A DNA stretch of 64,000 nucleotides from Saccharopolyspora aridisoli (GTDB taxonomy: Bacteria; Actinomycetota; Actinomycetes; Mycobacteriales; Pseudonocardiaceae), in the NCBI RefSeq assembly GCF_004348445.1, contig NZ_SMKV01000005.1:124001-188000 (forward strand). Direction: 5' to 3'. The translations under genes were made by a program, and so were the position numbers. The notes below the pieces were generated by a model that saw only the letters and a program-made list of their open reading frames with translations, searched no databases and was not told the DNA's origin. Positions 38,163 to 47,210 of the stretch are shown piece by piece (position 1 is the first letter of the stretch; each line of letters begins with the position of its first letter).

Positions 38163-41100
38163 ATGAGCGACGTGCTGGACGGTTTCTCCGCCGCGACCCG
38201 CGACTGGTTCCGCAGCGCCTTCGACTCGCCCACCGAGGCGCAGCGGGGCGCGTGGCAGGCCATCGCGGCGGGCGAGCACGCCCTGGTGGTGGCACCGACC
38301 GGATCCGGCAAGACGCTCGCGGCCTTCCTCTCCGCGCTCGACCGGCTCGCTTGCGAGGGCGTGCCGTCGGAGCCGAAGAAGCGCTGCCGGGTGCTCTACG
38401 TGTCACCGCTGAAGGCCCTGGCCGTGGACGTGGAGCGCAACCTGCGCGCGCCGCTGGCGGGGATCCGGCAGGCCACCCAGCGGCTGGGCAGCGAGCCGCC
38501 GGACATCCAGGTCGGCATCCGCACCGGCGACACCCCCGCCGACCAGCGACGTTCCTTCGCCCGCAAACCGCCGGACGTGCTGGTCACCACTCCGGAGTCG
38601 CTGTTCCTGCTGCTGACCTCGGCGGCGCGCGAATCGCTGGCCGGGGTGGAGACGGTGATCGTCGACGAGGTGCACGCGGTCGCGGGCACCAAGCGCGGCG
38701 CGCACCTGGCGCTGTCGCTGGAACGGCTCGACCAGCTGCTTGCCCGCCCCGCCCAGCGGGTCGGGCTGTCGGCGACCGTGCGACCCGTCGAGGAGGTGCG
38801 GACCTACCTGGCAGGCGGTCGGCCGTTGCGCACCGTGCAGCCCGCCCACCCCAAGGAGGTCGAGGTCCGGGTTGAGGTGCCGGTTCCGGACTTGGCCGAG
38901 CTCGGCGCGTCCACCGGCGAGACCGGAGAGCAGGCGGCCGAACAGCACACCTCCATCTGGCCTTCGGTCCAACAGCGCGTCCTGGAGCTGATCCAGCAGC
39001 ACCGATCGACCATCGTGTTCAGCAACTCGCGGCGGCTGGCCGAACGGCTCACCGCCGGCATCAACGAGCTCGCCGCCGAACAGCCGGAGCCGGCGACCCG
39101 GTTCCCCGCGGAGGCCGTCGGCGGCTCCGGCATCGGCTCGGGAGCTCCACCGGTGGTGGCCAAGGCGCACCACGGCTCGATGTCGAAGGAGCAGCGGGCC
39201 GTCGTCGAGGAGGAGCTCAAGTCCGGGCAACTGCCGTGCGTGGTGGCCACCTCCTCGCTGGAGCTGGGCATCGACATGGGCGCGGTCGACCTGGTGGTGC
39301 AGATCGAAACGCCGCCGACGGTGGCCTCCGGGCTGCAGCGCATCGGGCGCGGCGGTCACCAGGTCGGCGCGGTCTCCCGCGGCGTGGTGTTCCCGAAGTT
39401 CCGCGGCGATCTGATCGGTTGCGCGGTCGTGTCGGAACGGATGGCGGGCGGGCTGATCGAGTCGATCGCCTACCCGCGCAACCCGCTGGACGTGCTGGCG
39501 CAGCAAATCGTGTCGATGGCGGCGATGGACGACTGGCCGGTGGCCGAACTCGCCGCGCTGGTGCGCCGCTCGGCCCCGTACGCGGGGCTGCCGGACTCGG
39601 CGCTGCACGCGGTGCTGGACATGCTCGCCGGGCGCTACCCCAGCGAGGAGTTCGGCGAGCTGCGGGCGAGGATCGTGTGGGACCGGGTCAACGACGAGCT
39701 GCGAGCCCGTCCCGGCGCGCAGCGGCTCGCCGTGACCTCCGGCGGCACCATTCCCGACCGGGGCCTGTTCACCGTGACCACGCCCGGCGACGAGGAGGCC
39801 GGTCGCGGTGGCGTGCGGGTCGGTGAGCTCGACGAGGAGATGGTCTACGAATCCCGCGTCGGCGACACGTTCCTGCTGGGCACCAGCGCGTGGCGGGTGG
39901 AGGACATCACCCACGACCGGGTCATCGTCACCCCGGCGCCGGGCGAGCCCGGGCGGATGCCGTTCTGGAAGGGCGATCAACCCGGACGACCGCTGGAGCT
40001 CGGACGCGCCCTGGGCGCCTTCGTCCGCGAGCTGACCAGCGCGGATGCCGACGACGCCCGGGAACGCCTCACGGTCGCCGGGTTGGACCAGTGGGCTCGC
40101 GACAACCTGATGTCCTACTTGGACGAACAGCGGCGTGCCACCCGGCACGTGCCGGACGACCGGACGATCGTGGTCGAGCGGTTCCGCGACGAGCTCGGCG
40201 ACTGGCGGATGGTGATCCACTCCCCCTTCGGAGCCCAGGTCAACGGACCGTGGGCGCTGGCCGTCGGCGCGCGGATCAGGGAACGGCGCGGCGTCGAACC
40301 GCAGATCGCCTCCTCCGACGACGGCATCGTGCTGCGGCTGGCCGACGCGCTCGACGATTCCGGCGCCGAGGTGCTGCCGACCGCCGAGGACGTGCTGCTC
40401 CCACCGACCGAGGTGCAGCAGATGGTCACCGACGAGGTCGGCGGTTCGGCGCTGTTCGCCGCCCGGTTCCGGGAGTGCGCGGCGCGGGCCTTGCTGCTGC
40501 CGCGCCGGGACCCCCGCCGCCGCACCCCGCTGTGGCAGCAGCGGCAGCGGTCGGCGCAGCTGCTCACCGTGGCAGCGCAGTACGAGCAGTTCCCGATCGT
40601 GCTGGAGGCGATGCGGGAATGCCTGCAGGACGTCTACGACGTGCCGGGTCTGACCGAGCTGATGCAGCAGGTCGCGGCCCGCAAGGTGCGGGTCGTCGAG
40701 GTCGAGACGCCGACCCCCTCGCCGTTCGCGCGCAGCCTGTTGTTCGGCTACATCGGAATGTTCCTCTACGAGACCGACGCTCCCCTGGCCGAGCGCCGGT
40801 CGGCGGCGCTGAGCCTGGACTCCACGCTGCTCGCCGAGCTGCTCGGCTCGGAGGCGCTTCGCGAACTGCTGGATTCCGAGGCCCTGGACGAGATCGAGCA
40901 GCAATTGCAGCGGCTCGCCCCCGAACGCCACGCGCGCGACGCCGAAGGCGCGGCCGATCTGCTGCGCTTCCTCGGCGATCTGTCCACGTCGGAGGCCGAG
41001 AAGCGCGGTGTGCGACCGGAGTGGCTCGAGGAGCTGGCCGAGCAGCGCCGCGCCCTCGAGGTCCGGATGGCCGGTGAGCAGCGCTGGATCCCCATCGAGG

Positions 41101-42728
41101 ACGCGGGCAAGGTGCGCGACGCGCTCGGCGTCGCGCTGCCGGTCGGCGTGCCGGAGGCGTTCACCGAACCCGTCGCCGATCCGCTGGCCGACCTGCTGAT
41201 CCGCTACGCGCGTTGCCGCGGCCCGTTCACCGCCGATGCCGCTGCCCGGCGGTTCGGGCTGGGCGTGGCCGTGGTGCACGGCGTGCTGGACCGGCTGACC
41301 GGTTCCGGACGTCTGGTGCGCGGCGAACTGCGCCCCCTGGAGGCCGGTGGAGGAGGTGCGCTGGACTACTGCGACGCCGAGGTGCTGCGCCGGTTGCGGC
41401 GGGCGTCGCTGGCACGGCTGCGGGCCGAGGTCGAACCGGTGGAACCCGCCGCGCTGGGCCGGTTCCTGCCGGTGTGGCACGGCATCGGTGCGCGGCTGCG
41501 CACCGTTCCGACCGTCGACGACGTGTACTCGGTGGTCGAGCAACTCGCCGGGGCACCGGTCCCGGCGAGTGCCCTGGAGTCGCTGGTGCTGCCCGCGCGG
41601 CTGCCCGGCTACTACCCCGCGCTGCTCGACGAGCTGACCGCGACGGGTGAGGTGAGCTGGGTGGGGTCGGGCTCGCTGGCCGGTGGTGACGGGTGGATCG
41701 CGCTCGCCCCGACCGACGTTTCCGACCTCCTGCTGCCGGACCTCCCGGAGAATTCGGCGGATTCGCCGCTGCACCGAGCGGTGCTGTCCTCTTTGGAGGG
41801 TGGCGCGCTGTTCTTCCGGCAGCTGGCCGATCGGGCCGTCGGACTGCTGCTGGAGCAAGAGGAAGCAGCACCTGCCGACGACGTGATCACCACCGCGCTG
41901 TGGGACCTGGTCTGGGCCGGGGCGGTCACCAACGACACCCTCGCCCCGCTGCGCGCCCTGGTCTCCGGCCGCGGTGCCGCGCACAAACCGCGTCGCAGCG
42001 CGCCGCGCGGCCGGTACGCGCGGCTGCGGGCCGGCCGTCCCTCGATGCCGCCGCGCGGTGGGCCACCGACGGTGTCCGGACGCTGGTCACTCGCCCCGCA
42101 ACCCGCCGCCGAGCCGACGCGCCGCGCGCACGCCCGCGCCGAAGCGTTCCTGGAACGGCACGGGGTGCTGACCCGCGGCGCCCTGGACGTCGAGCGGGTG
42201 ACCGGCGGGTTCTCGGCGGTGTACAAGGTGCTTCGGGCGATGGAGGAGTCCGGTCGCTGCAGGCGCGGTTACGTGATCGAAGGGCTCGGCGCCGCGCAGT
42301 TCGCGGTTCCGGGTGCGATCGACCGGCTGCGCGCACTGTCCGGCGACGACGAGGCGAGCCCCGACGCGGTGGTTCTGGCCGCCGCAGATCCCGCGCAACC
42401 TTACGGCGGCGCGCTGGACTGGCCCGCGCCGATGGGTGACACCCGGCACCGGCCGGGCCGGAAGGCCGGCGCGCTGGTGGTGCTGGTGGCCGGTGAGGCG
42501 GTGTTCTACGTCGAACGCGGCGGCAAGTCCCTGCTGTCGTTCACCGACGCCGATTCCGCGCTCCGGGCGGCGGCAGCGGGCCTTGCCCGCGTGGTGCGCG
42601 AGGGCTGGCTCGACCAGCTCGCGGTCGAGCGAGCCGACGGCGAAGGCGCGTGGGGTTCGCGGCTGGCGGAAGTCCTCGCGGAGGCGGGGTTCCGAGCCAC
42701 GCCGAAAGGTCTCCGGCTTCGGTCGTGA
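38163..42728 (+). CDS. lhr: Large DNA helicase Lhr
   Basis: 1,521 residues, as in other actinobacterial Lhr proteins. The N-terminal half is a superfamily 2 helicase core: PTGSGKT (motif I), TPESLF, DEVHAV (motif II), LSATV (motif III), SSLELGIDMG (motif V) and QRIGRGGHQ (motif VI). It continues with the winged-helix and beta-barrel domains of the Lhr core; residues beyond about 870 form the Lhr C-terminal domain. Lhr unwinds RNA:DNA hybrids 3'-5' and takes part in DNA repair. ATG at 38163 was chosen; TTG 38154 is in frame. The start lies just past a hairpin of the TnpB relic, so its promoter may lie within that debris. Confidence 0.95.
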   Translation: MSDVLDGFSAATRDWFRSAFDSPTEAQRGAWQAIAAGEHALVVAPTGSGKTLAAFLSALDRLACEGVPSEPKKRCRVLYVSPLKALAVDVERNLRAPLAGIRQATQRLGSEPPDIQVGIRTGDTPADQRRSFARKPPDVLVTTPESLFLLLTSAARESLAGVETVIVDEVHAVAGTKRGAHLALSLERLDQLLARPAQRVGLSATVRPVEEVRTYLAGGRPLRTVQPAHPKEVEVRVEVPVPDLAELGASTGETGEQAAEQHTSIWPSVQQRVLELIQQHRSTIVFSNSRRLAERLTAGINELAAEQPEPATRFPAEAVGGSGIGSGAPPVVAKAHHGSMSKEQRAVVEEELKSGQLPCVVATSSLELGIDMGAVDLVVQIETPPTVASGLQRIGRGGHQVGAVSRGVVFPKFRGDLIGCAVVSERMAGGLIESIAYPRNPLDVLAQQIVSMAAMDDWPVAELAALVRRSAPYAGLPDSALHAVLDMLAGRYPSEEFGELRARIVWDRVNDELRARPGAQRLAVTSGGTIPDRGLFTVTTPGDEEAGRGGVRVGELDEEMVYESRVGDTFLLGTSAWRVEDITHDRVIVTPAPGEPGRMPFWKGDQPGRPLELGRALGAFVRELTSADADDARERLTVAGLDQWARDNLMSYLDEQRRATRHVPDDRTIVVERFRDELGDWRMVIHSPFGAQVNGPWALAVGARIRERRGVEPQIASSDDGIVLRLADALDDSGAEVLPTAEDVLLPPTEVQQMVTDEVGGSALFAARFRECAARALLLPRRDPRRRTPLWQQRQRSAQLLTVAAQYEQFPIVLEAMRECLQDVYDVPGLTELMQQVAARKVRVVEVETPTPSPFARSLLFGYIGMFLYETDAPLAERRSAALSLDSTLLAELLGSEALRELLDSEALDEIEQQLQRLAPERHARDAEGAADLLRFLGDLSTSEAEKRGVRPEWLEELAEQRRALEVRMAGEQRWIPIEDAGKVRDALGVALPVGVPEAFTEPVADPLADLLIRYARCRGPFTADAAARRFGLGVAVVHGVLDRLTGSGRLVRGELRPLEAGGGGALDYCDAEVLRRLRRASLARLRAEVEPVEPAALGRFLPVWHGIGARLRTVPTVDDVYSVVEQLAGAPVPASALESLVLPARLPGYYPALLDELTATGEVSWVGSGSLAGGDGWIALAPTDVSDLLLPDLPENSADSPLHRAVLSSLEGGALFFRQLADRAVGLLLEQEEAAPADDVITTALWDLVWAGAVTNDTLAPLRALVSGRGAAHKPRRSAPRGRYARLRAGRPSMPPRGGPPTVSGRWSLAPQPAAEPTRRAHARAEAFLERHGVLTRGALDVERVTGGFSAVYKVLRAMEESGRCRRGYVIEGLGAAQFAVPGAIDRLRALSGDDEASPDAVVLAAADPAQPYGGALDWPAPMGDTRHRPGRKAGALVVLVAGEAVFYVERGGKSLLSFTDADSALRAAAAGLARVVREGWLDQLAVERADGEGAWGSRLAEVLAEAGFRATPKGLRLRS

Positions 42729-42735
42729 GCGTTCG

Positions 42736-43254
42736 CTACGAATCCATGAACGGTGCGGTGCAGGTGAATTCGCCGCGCACTGCCGGGTCGTACCCGGCCA
42801 GCGGGCGGACCGGGAGGGGCGAGGCCCACTCGGGCACCGCCGGTGTGATGCCGATGTTCGCGGCGGGTTCGAAGCCGAACCGGGGGTAGAACTCGCGGTG
42901 GCCGAGCAGCGCGACCAGCGGTTCGCCGAGCGCGTCGGCGGCGCCGAGCACCGCGTGCTTGAGCGCTGATCCGATGCCCGCGCGCTGCGACTCCGGCGGC
43001 ACGCCGATCGGCCCGAGCGCCAGCACCGGGACCGCACCGACGTGCGCTCGGCTGCACACCACGTGCCCGACGACCTCCCCGGAACGCTCGGCGACCAGCG
43101 ACAACGCGGGAAGCCACGCATCGCCCAGGCGCAGGGCGTCGACGAGCCCGACCTCGGCCGGAACGCGGTGCGGGTCCTCGGCGTCAGCGAAGGCCGCGGC
43201 GTGCACCTGACCGATGGCGGCGAGATCGGCGGTGACTTCTCGGCGGATCAGCAT
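42736..43254 (-). CDS. GNAT-family N-acetyltransferase (YhbS-like)
   Basis: 172 residues with a GNAT core: strand motif VVGHVVCSRAHV, the acetyl-CoA loop after VPPESQRAGIGSAL, and VALLGHREFYPRFGFEPA. This last segment is typical of the YhbS subgroup. ATG at 43254 was chosen over 43290. The substrate is unknown. It converges on lhr with 7 bp between the stops. Confidence 0.82.
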   Translation of the reverse strand: MLIRREVTADLAAIGQVHAAAFADAEDPHRVPAEVGLVDALRLGDAWLPALSLVAERSGEVVGHVVCSRAHVGAVPVLALGPIGVPPESQRAGIGSALKHAVLGAADALGEPLVALLGHREFYPRFGFEPAANIGITPAVPEWASPLPVRPLAGYDPAVRGEFTCTAPFMDS

Positions 43255-43326
43255 CCGCCCACGACGTGGCCCCCTCCTGAGTTCGGGCAATCGAGTTTCG
43301 ACGAACCGACCACGGCGGGCTCGTGG

Positions 43327-44097
43327 TCACCGGGTCGCCAGTTGCAGCAGGCCCCAGAGCTGGGCGATGGCGTCCGGGTCGCCGCTGGTCTCCACGGCGC
43401 GGTTGGGCAACCGGCCCCACATCCACAGGTAGACGGCGCTCGGGTCGCCGCCGACCACGGCGTCCGGGGTCGTGGTGACCACGTCCTCGGAGCTATTCAC
43501 CGCCGCACCACTCGGATCCGCGGTGACAAGCCAGTTGCGTCCGGGCACGTGCACGCCCACCGAGCAGGACCGGGTCGCGGTGATCTGCAGCGAGTGAAGG
43601 CGGTAGCCGAACCAGGCTCGCAGCACCTCGTCGATGCCGTCGGCGGCGACCTCCGGATCGATCGGCGTGTGCTCGATGCCCGCCGCCGTTTGCACGTCGG
43701 CGCGGTGCACGGTGGTGGCGTGCAGCATCCGCCGCACCCAGAAGGCCACTGCGTGCTGCTCGGGCCACCACGTCGGGCACGGGTCGTCCGGCGGTCGGGA
43801 GATGAACTCGGCGAGCAGGTCGGCCATCCGGACGGCGAACCGGTTGGTCAGCTCCCGCAAGTCCGGTTCGGCGGGCAGGCCCCAGTGGCGTTGCGCCTCC
43901 GGTGACCCGAGCCAGCACAGCACGTCCTCGCACAGGTCACCGAGGTGTCGGAGCGTCTGGCCGACCGTGCGGCCGGACGCGCTGAACACAGGTGCGTCGA
44001 CGTGCACGTCGTGCGTCGCAGCGGTCAGCAACTGCGCCTCGATGCCCAGTTGATCGAGCATGCGTCCGTGTTCGAGTCCCACGTCAGCACCGTTCAC
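43327..44097 (-). CDS. MDMPI-like (DinB-fold) protein lacking one metal ligand
   Basis: 256 residues of the mycothiol-dependent maleylpyruvate isomerase-like family (TIGR03083 type). The N-terminal four-helix DinB fold spans about 1-150 (SASGRTVGQTLRHLGDLCED; FWVRRMLHATTVHRADVQ), followed by a C-terminal MDMPI domain. The metal triad of the family is His, Glu-x3-His; here His51 and His131 remain but the Glu position is Ala127 (HATTVH). Metal-based isomerase activity is therefore doubtful. GTG at 44097 overlaps the end of the HEPN gene by 14 bp, with GGGGGCG upstream. Its job is probably tied to the HEPN protein. Confidence 0.82.
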   Translation of the reverse strand: MNGADVGLEHGRMLDQLGIEAQLLTAATHDVHVDAPVFSASGRTVGQTLRHLGDLCEDVLCWLGSPEAQRHWGLPAEPDLRELTNRFAVRMADLLAEFISRPPDDPCPTWWPEQHAVAFWVRRMLHATTVHRADVQTAAGIEHTPIDPEVAADGIDEVLRAWFGYRLHSLQITATRSCSVGVHVPGRNWLVTADPSGAAVNSSEDVVTTTPDAVVGGDPSAVYLWMWGRLPNRAVETSGDPDAIAQLWGLLQLATR

Positions 44098-44539
44098 GCG
44101 TCGCCCCCAGCAGGCTCCGCCCCACGATGCCGAGGAATCTCCGGCTGTTGTCCAGCAGTTCGTCGGCGTGCGCGTCAGTCGTGGTCGGGACCCCGGCCTC
44201 GGCAGCGGCCCGCTGGTCTGAGCGCGCGGCGAAGTAGGCGGCCCACTCGCGCAGTTCTGGTGCGGCGGCGGTGAGCAGTTGCCACACGCTCGCCGGCCGC
44301 TTGTCCTCGCGAGGCGCGACGCGCGCCACGACCACCGCTGTGGCGGCCCGCAGCGCCGCCAGGTGCGCGGCGATGAACCGCTCACCCGGGCGGTCCGCGG
44401 TCTCGGCCTCGTGCAGGCAGGTTCGCGCGTGCAGCAGGAGCGAGAGGGCACCGGCGGGCGTGTCCGCCTCCGGCGTGGGCCCCTGGTTCTCGACGGAGTG
44501 TCGCGGCGACGGGATCGACAGGTCGGTGGGATAAGACAT
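44084..44539 (-). CDS. SAV_6107-type HEPN-domain protein, SOS-controlled
   Basis: 151 residues. A disordered N-terminus (1-28) is followed by a helical HEPN bundle of the SAV_6107 family (ALSLLLHARTCLHEAETADR; SVWQLLTAAAPELREWAAYF). It carries the HEPN nuclease motif R-x4-H at Arg54-His59 (RFIAAH), the arrangement used by many HEPN RNases and toxins. ATG at 44539 has AAGGGAGAGAG upstream. Upstream are a leader hairpin and a perfect SOS box on the promoter. The next gene overlaps by 14 bp. RNase activity is inferred from the motif only. Confidence 0.8.
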   Translation of the reverse strand: MSYPTDLSIPSPRHSVENQGPTPEADTPAGALSLLLHARTCLHEAETADRPGERFIAAHLAALRAATAVVVARVAPREDKRPASVWQLLTAAAPELREWAAYFAARSDQRAAAEAGVPTTTDAHADELLDNSRRFLGIVGRSLLGATRERC

Positions 44540-44562
44540 CGGCTCTCTCCCTTCAGCGGTGA

Positions 44563-44603
44563 GGTCCGGTGGTGAGGTGCTTCCCCCACCCCACCACCGG
44601 ACC
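44563..44603 (-). promoter_or_regulatory. Leader hairpin of the HEPN operon
   Basis: Arms 44563-44574 and 44592-44603 pair over 12 bp; four more inner pairs follow after one mismatch. It lies in the 5' leader between the SOS promoter and the HEPN ribosome site. It could reduce or control readthrough or translation. Confidence 0.55.
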
Positions 44604-44620
44604 GAGGCCCGAACGAGGCA

Positions 44621-44636
44621 TCGAACGCCCGTTCGA
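44621..44636. promoter_or_regulatory. Perfect SOS box over the HEPN operon promoter start
   Basis: TCGAACGCCCGTTCGA matches TCGAAC-N4-GTTCGA at every fixed position, the best site in the window. It begins 8 bp downstream of the -10 (TAATCT), so it covers the expected transcription start. Confidence 0.85.
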
Positions 44637-44644
44637 ACATGCCC

Positions 44645-44673
44645 AGATTAGCGCCGAGCCGAGATCGACTCAA
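44645..44673 (-). promoter_or_regulatory. Promoter of the HEPN operon
   Basis: Minus strand: -35 TTGAGT (44668-44673), 17-bp spacer, -10 TAATCT (44645-44650). The -10 and spacing are close to ideal, and the SOS box sits at the start site. Confidence 0.75.
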
Positions 44674-44784
44674 GCGATGCGCTGTAGCTCACCTGTTCGA
44701 GTGCAGGTGAGCGTGAGGTGCCGAGCGACAGCGTTGCCCGGGAGCAGGAAAGACCTCAGACACGAGAGGCGTTAGTGTTCGGCC

Positions 44785-45351
44785 GTGACCGCTGCGCCAT
44801 CCCCCAGCTGCGACCGGGTATTCGAACTGACCGCCGAACAGATGCGAGCGAGACTCCCGGAAGCCCTCCGGATCTACGTGACCGCGATGGGCTACCCACC
44901 GGTGACCGCCCAGCAGCGCGCGCCCATGTGGTCCGCTCACATGCTTCGCGCGGGCTGGCGCTGCATCGGCGCGTTCAACGACGACGACGAGCTCACCGGC
45001 ATCGGCTACGGCTACCTCGGCGCCCCGGGCCAGTGGTGGCACGAGCAGGTCCGCCAAGGACTGGCCACCGCCGGCGGCGGCGGGGAGTCCTGGCTGGAGG
45101 ACTACTTCGAACTCACCGAGCTGCACGTGCACCCGAGCGCGCAGGGCGCCGGCCTCGGCGAGGAGATCCTGCGCAAGCTGCTCGCCGGAGCACCCGGCAG
45201 CAAGGTCCTGCTGTCCACCCCGGAGGGCCCGACCCGCGCCTGGAAGCTCTACCAGCGCGTCGGCTTCCAGGACGTCCTGCGCAACTACAGCTTCGCCGGT
45301 GATCCCAGGCCCTTCGCAGTCCTGGGCCGCCCCCTGCCCCTCCAGCCCTGA
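44785..45351 (+). CDS. GNAT-family N-acetyltransferase
   Basis: 188 residues with a GNAT core: IGYGYLGAPGQWWHEQV, LTELHVHPSAQGAGLGEEIL (acetyl-CoA loop) and AWKLYQRVGFQDVLRNY. The substrate is unknown. A -10-like TAGTGT ends 6 nt before GTG 44785 and no ribosome site is visible, so the transcript is probably leaderless. It diverges from the HEPN operon, but its own start is far from the SOS box (about 150 bp). A 9-bp stem (45360-45395) follows the stop as a possible terminator. Confidence 0.82.
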   Translation: MTAAPSPSCDRVFELTAEQMRARLPEALRIYVTAMGYPPVTAQQRAPMWSAHMLRAGWRCIGAFNDDDELTGIGYGYLGAPGQWWHEQVRQGLATAGGGGESWLEDYFELTELHVHPSAQGAGLGEEILRKLLAGAPGSKVLLSTPEGPTRAWKLYQRVGFQDVLRNYSFAGDPRPFAVLGRPLPLQP

Positions 45352-45417
45352 CCGACGCGGAACTGCGGTGCTCGTCGAGGCGAACGCCGCAGTTCTCGCC
45401 TTCCGGGTACTACTGAA

Positions 45418-47100
45418 CTACAGCTCCACGAGTTGTTCGCGGAGGGTGTCCAGGCCCATCGAGCCCATCTTGAGGGCTTCGGTGTGGAACGCCTTGACGT
45501 CGAAGTTCGCGCCGTGGCGCTGCCTGGCCTCGTCGCGAGCGGCGCGCCACAGGCGTTCGCCGAGCTTGTAGGACGGGGCCTGACCGGGCCAGCCGAGGTA
45601 GCGGTCGATCTCGTCGCGCACCTGCGCCTGGTCCGTGATGGTGCGGCTGAGCATGAACTCCAGTCCCAGCTCCGGCGTCCACACCTCGCCCTCGTGGAAC
45701 CCCGTTCCGGCCGGGATCTCCAACTCCAGGTGCATGCCGATGTCCACGACCACGCGCGCGGCGCGGAAGAGCTGGTCGTTGAGCATGCCGAGCAGGTCGC
45801 CGTCGTCGGAGAGGTAGCCGAGCTCGCGCATCAGCCGCTCCGCGTAGAGCGCCCAACCCTCGCCGTGCCCGGAGACGAAGCAGGCCAGCCGCTGGAACTT
45901 GTTGAGCCGCTGGGCCTCGTGCACCGAAGTCGCCACCTGCAGGTGGTGTCCGGGAACGCCCTCGTGGTACACAGTGGACACTTCGCGCCAGGTCGGGAAG
46001 TCCTGCCGGTCGGCCGGAACCGACCACCACATGCGGCCGGGCCGCGAGAAGTCGTCGGTCGGGCCGGTGTAGTAGGCGCCAACACCCCCGCCGGGCGGGG
46101 CGATCTTGCACTCCAGCCGCATCAGCGGGTCGGGGATCTCGAAGTGCGTTCCGCGCAGGTCGGCCAAGGCCTGGTCGGACAACCGCTGCATCCACTGCTC
46201 GAACTCGCGCTGGCCGCGCACCCGGTAGCGCTCGTCGGCGTCGAGCACGGCCGCGGCCTCGGCCAGCGTCGCGCCGGTCTTGATCCGGTTGGCGACCTGC
46301 TTCATCTCCGCCTCGATGCCGGAGAACTCCTGCCAACCCCACTCGTAGGCCTCGCGCAGGTCGAGCTTCGCGCCGGTGAAGTAGCGCGACCAGAGCCGGT
46401 AGCGCTCCTCCCCCACCGCGTCCTTCACCGGTGCCTTGGGCAGCAGGTCGCCGCGCAGGAAGTCGGCCAGACCGGCGTAGGCCTCCGCAGCCGATTCCGC
46501 GGCCGTCTCCAGCTCCCGGCGCAGCGAGTCCTCGATGCCCTGGGCGCGGCCGACCATCGCGGCGAAGAACGACTCCTCACCGTTGCGCCCGGACCAGATG
46601 TCGCACTGCTCGGCGACCTTGCGGACCTGCCGCGCCGCGGAGACGTTGCCCGCCGCGGCCGCTTCGGTCAGCCCGGCGCGCAGCCCCAGAACCGCTTCGG
46701 GCATCGCCGAGAGGCGGCGGCCGATGGTCCGCCAGTCGGAGTCGGTGTCGCCGGGCATCAGGTCGAAGACCTGCCGCAGCTCTTGCGCCGGGCTGGCGAT
46801 CACGTTCAGCGAGGACATGTCCGCGCCGATCTCGTGCAGTTCGAGGTCGAGCCCGATGCGCTCGGTGAACACCGCCTTCGCGATCCGCTCGGCGTCGTCG
46901 GCCGGTTCGGCCTCGCGCACCTCGGCGAGGCTGCGGGCTGCCAGTTCGGCGCGCGCCCGGTGGCCGTCGGGCGAGTAGTCGGTCAGTTGCTCTTCCCCAC
47001 CGGGCAGGCCCAGGTAGGTGCTCGCGATCGGATCGAGCGCCGCCAGCTCGTCGACGAACCGGTCGCTGATCGCGTGTACGCCGTTGTGGTCAACTCCCAT
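45418..47100 (-). CDS. DUF885 family putative metallopeptidase
   Basis: 560 residues of the DUF885 family, predicted zinc-dependent hydrolases of the M32/M2-like fold. The HE-x5-HH type motif HEGVPGHHL is near residue 385, followed by GEGWALYAERLMRELG carrying the third ligand. No signal peptide, so it is probably cytoplasmic. ATG at 47100 is the family start. It is divergent from lppM and is not part of the lppM-GGPP synthase transcript. Confidence 0.88.
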   Translation of the reverse strand: MGVDHNGVHAISDRFVDELAALDPIASTYLGLPGGEEQLTDYSPDGHRARAELAARSLAEVREAEPADDAERIAKAVFTERIGLDLELHEIGADMSSLNVIASPAQELRQVFDLMPGDTDSDWRTIGRRLSAMPEAVLGLRAGLTEAAAAGNVSAARQVRKVAEQCDIWSGRNGEESFFAAMVGRAQGIEDSLRRELETAAESAAEAYAGLADFLRGDLLPKAPVKDAVGEERYRLWSRYFTGAKLDLREAYEWGWQEFSGIEAEMKQVANRIKTGATLAEAAAVLDADERYRVRGQREFEQWMQRLSDQALADLRGTHFEIPDPLMRLECKIAPPGGGVGAYYTGPTDDFSRPGRMWWSVPADRQDFPTWREVSTVYHEGVPGHHLQVATSVHEAQRLNKFQRLACFVSGHGEGWALYAERLMRELGYLSDDGDLLGMLNDQLFRAARVVVDIGMHLELEIPAGTGFHEGEVWTPELGLEFMLSRTITDQAQVRDEIDRYLGWPGQAPSYKLGERLWRAARDEARQRHGANFDVKAFHTEALKMGSMGLDTLREQLVEL

Positions 47101-47210
47101 GCCGCCACGCTAGCGCGCGCCGAAAGAACCGACGCGATACGACGAAAAGCGGACACCGCCGACGATCACACGAACGGCGAACTCCCCGCTTCGATGGCAG
47201 CATCCCTCGC

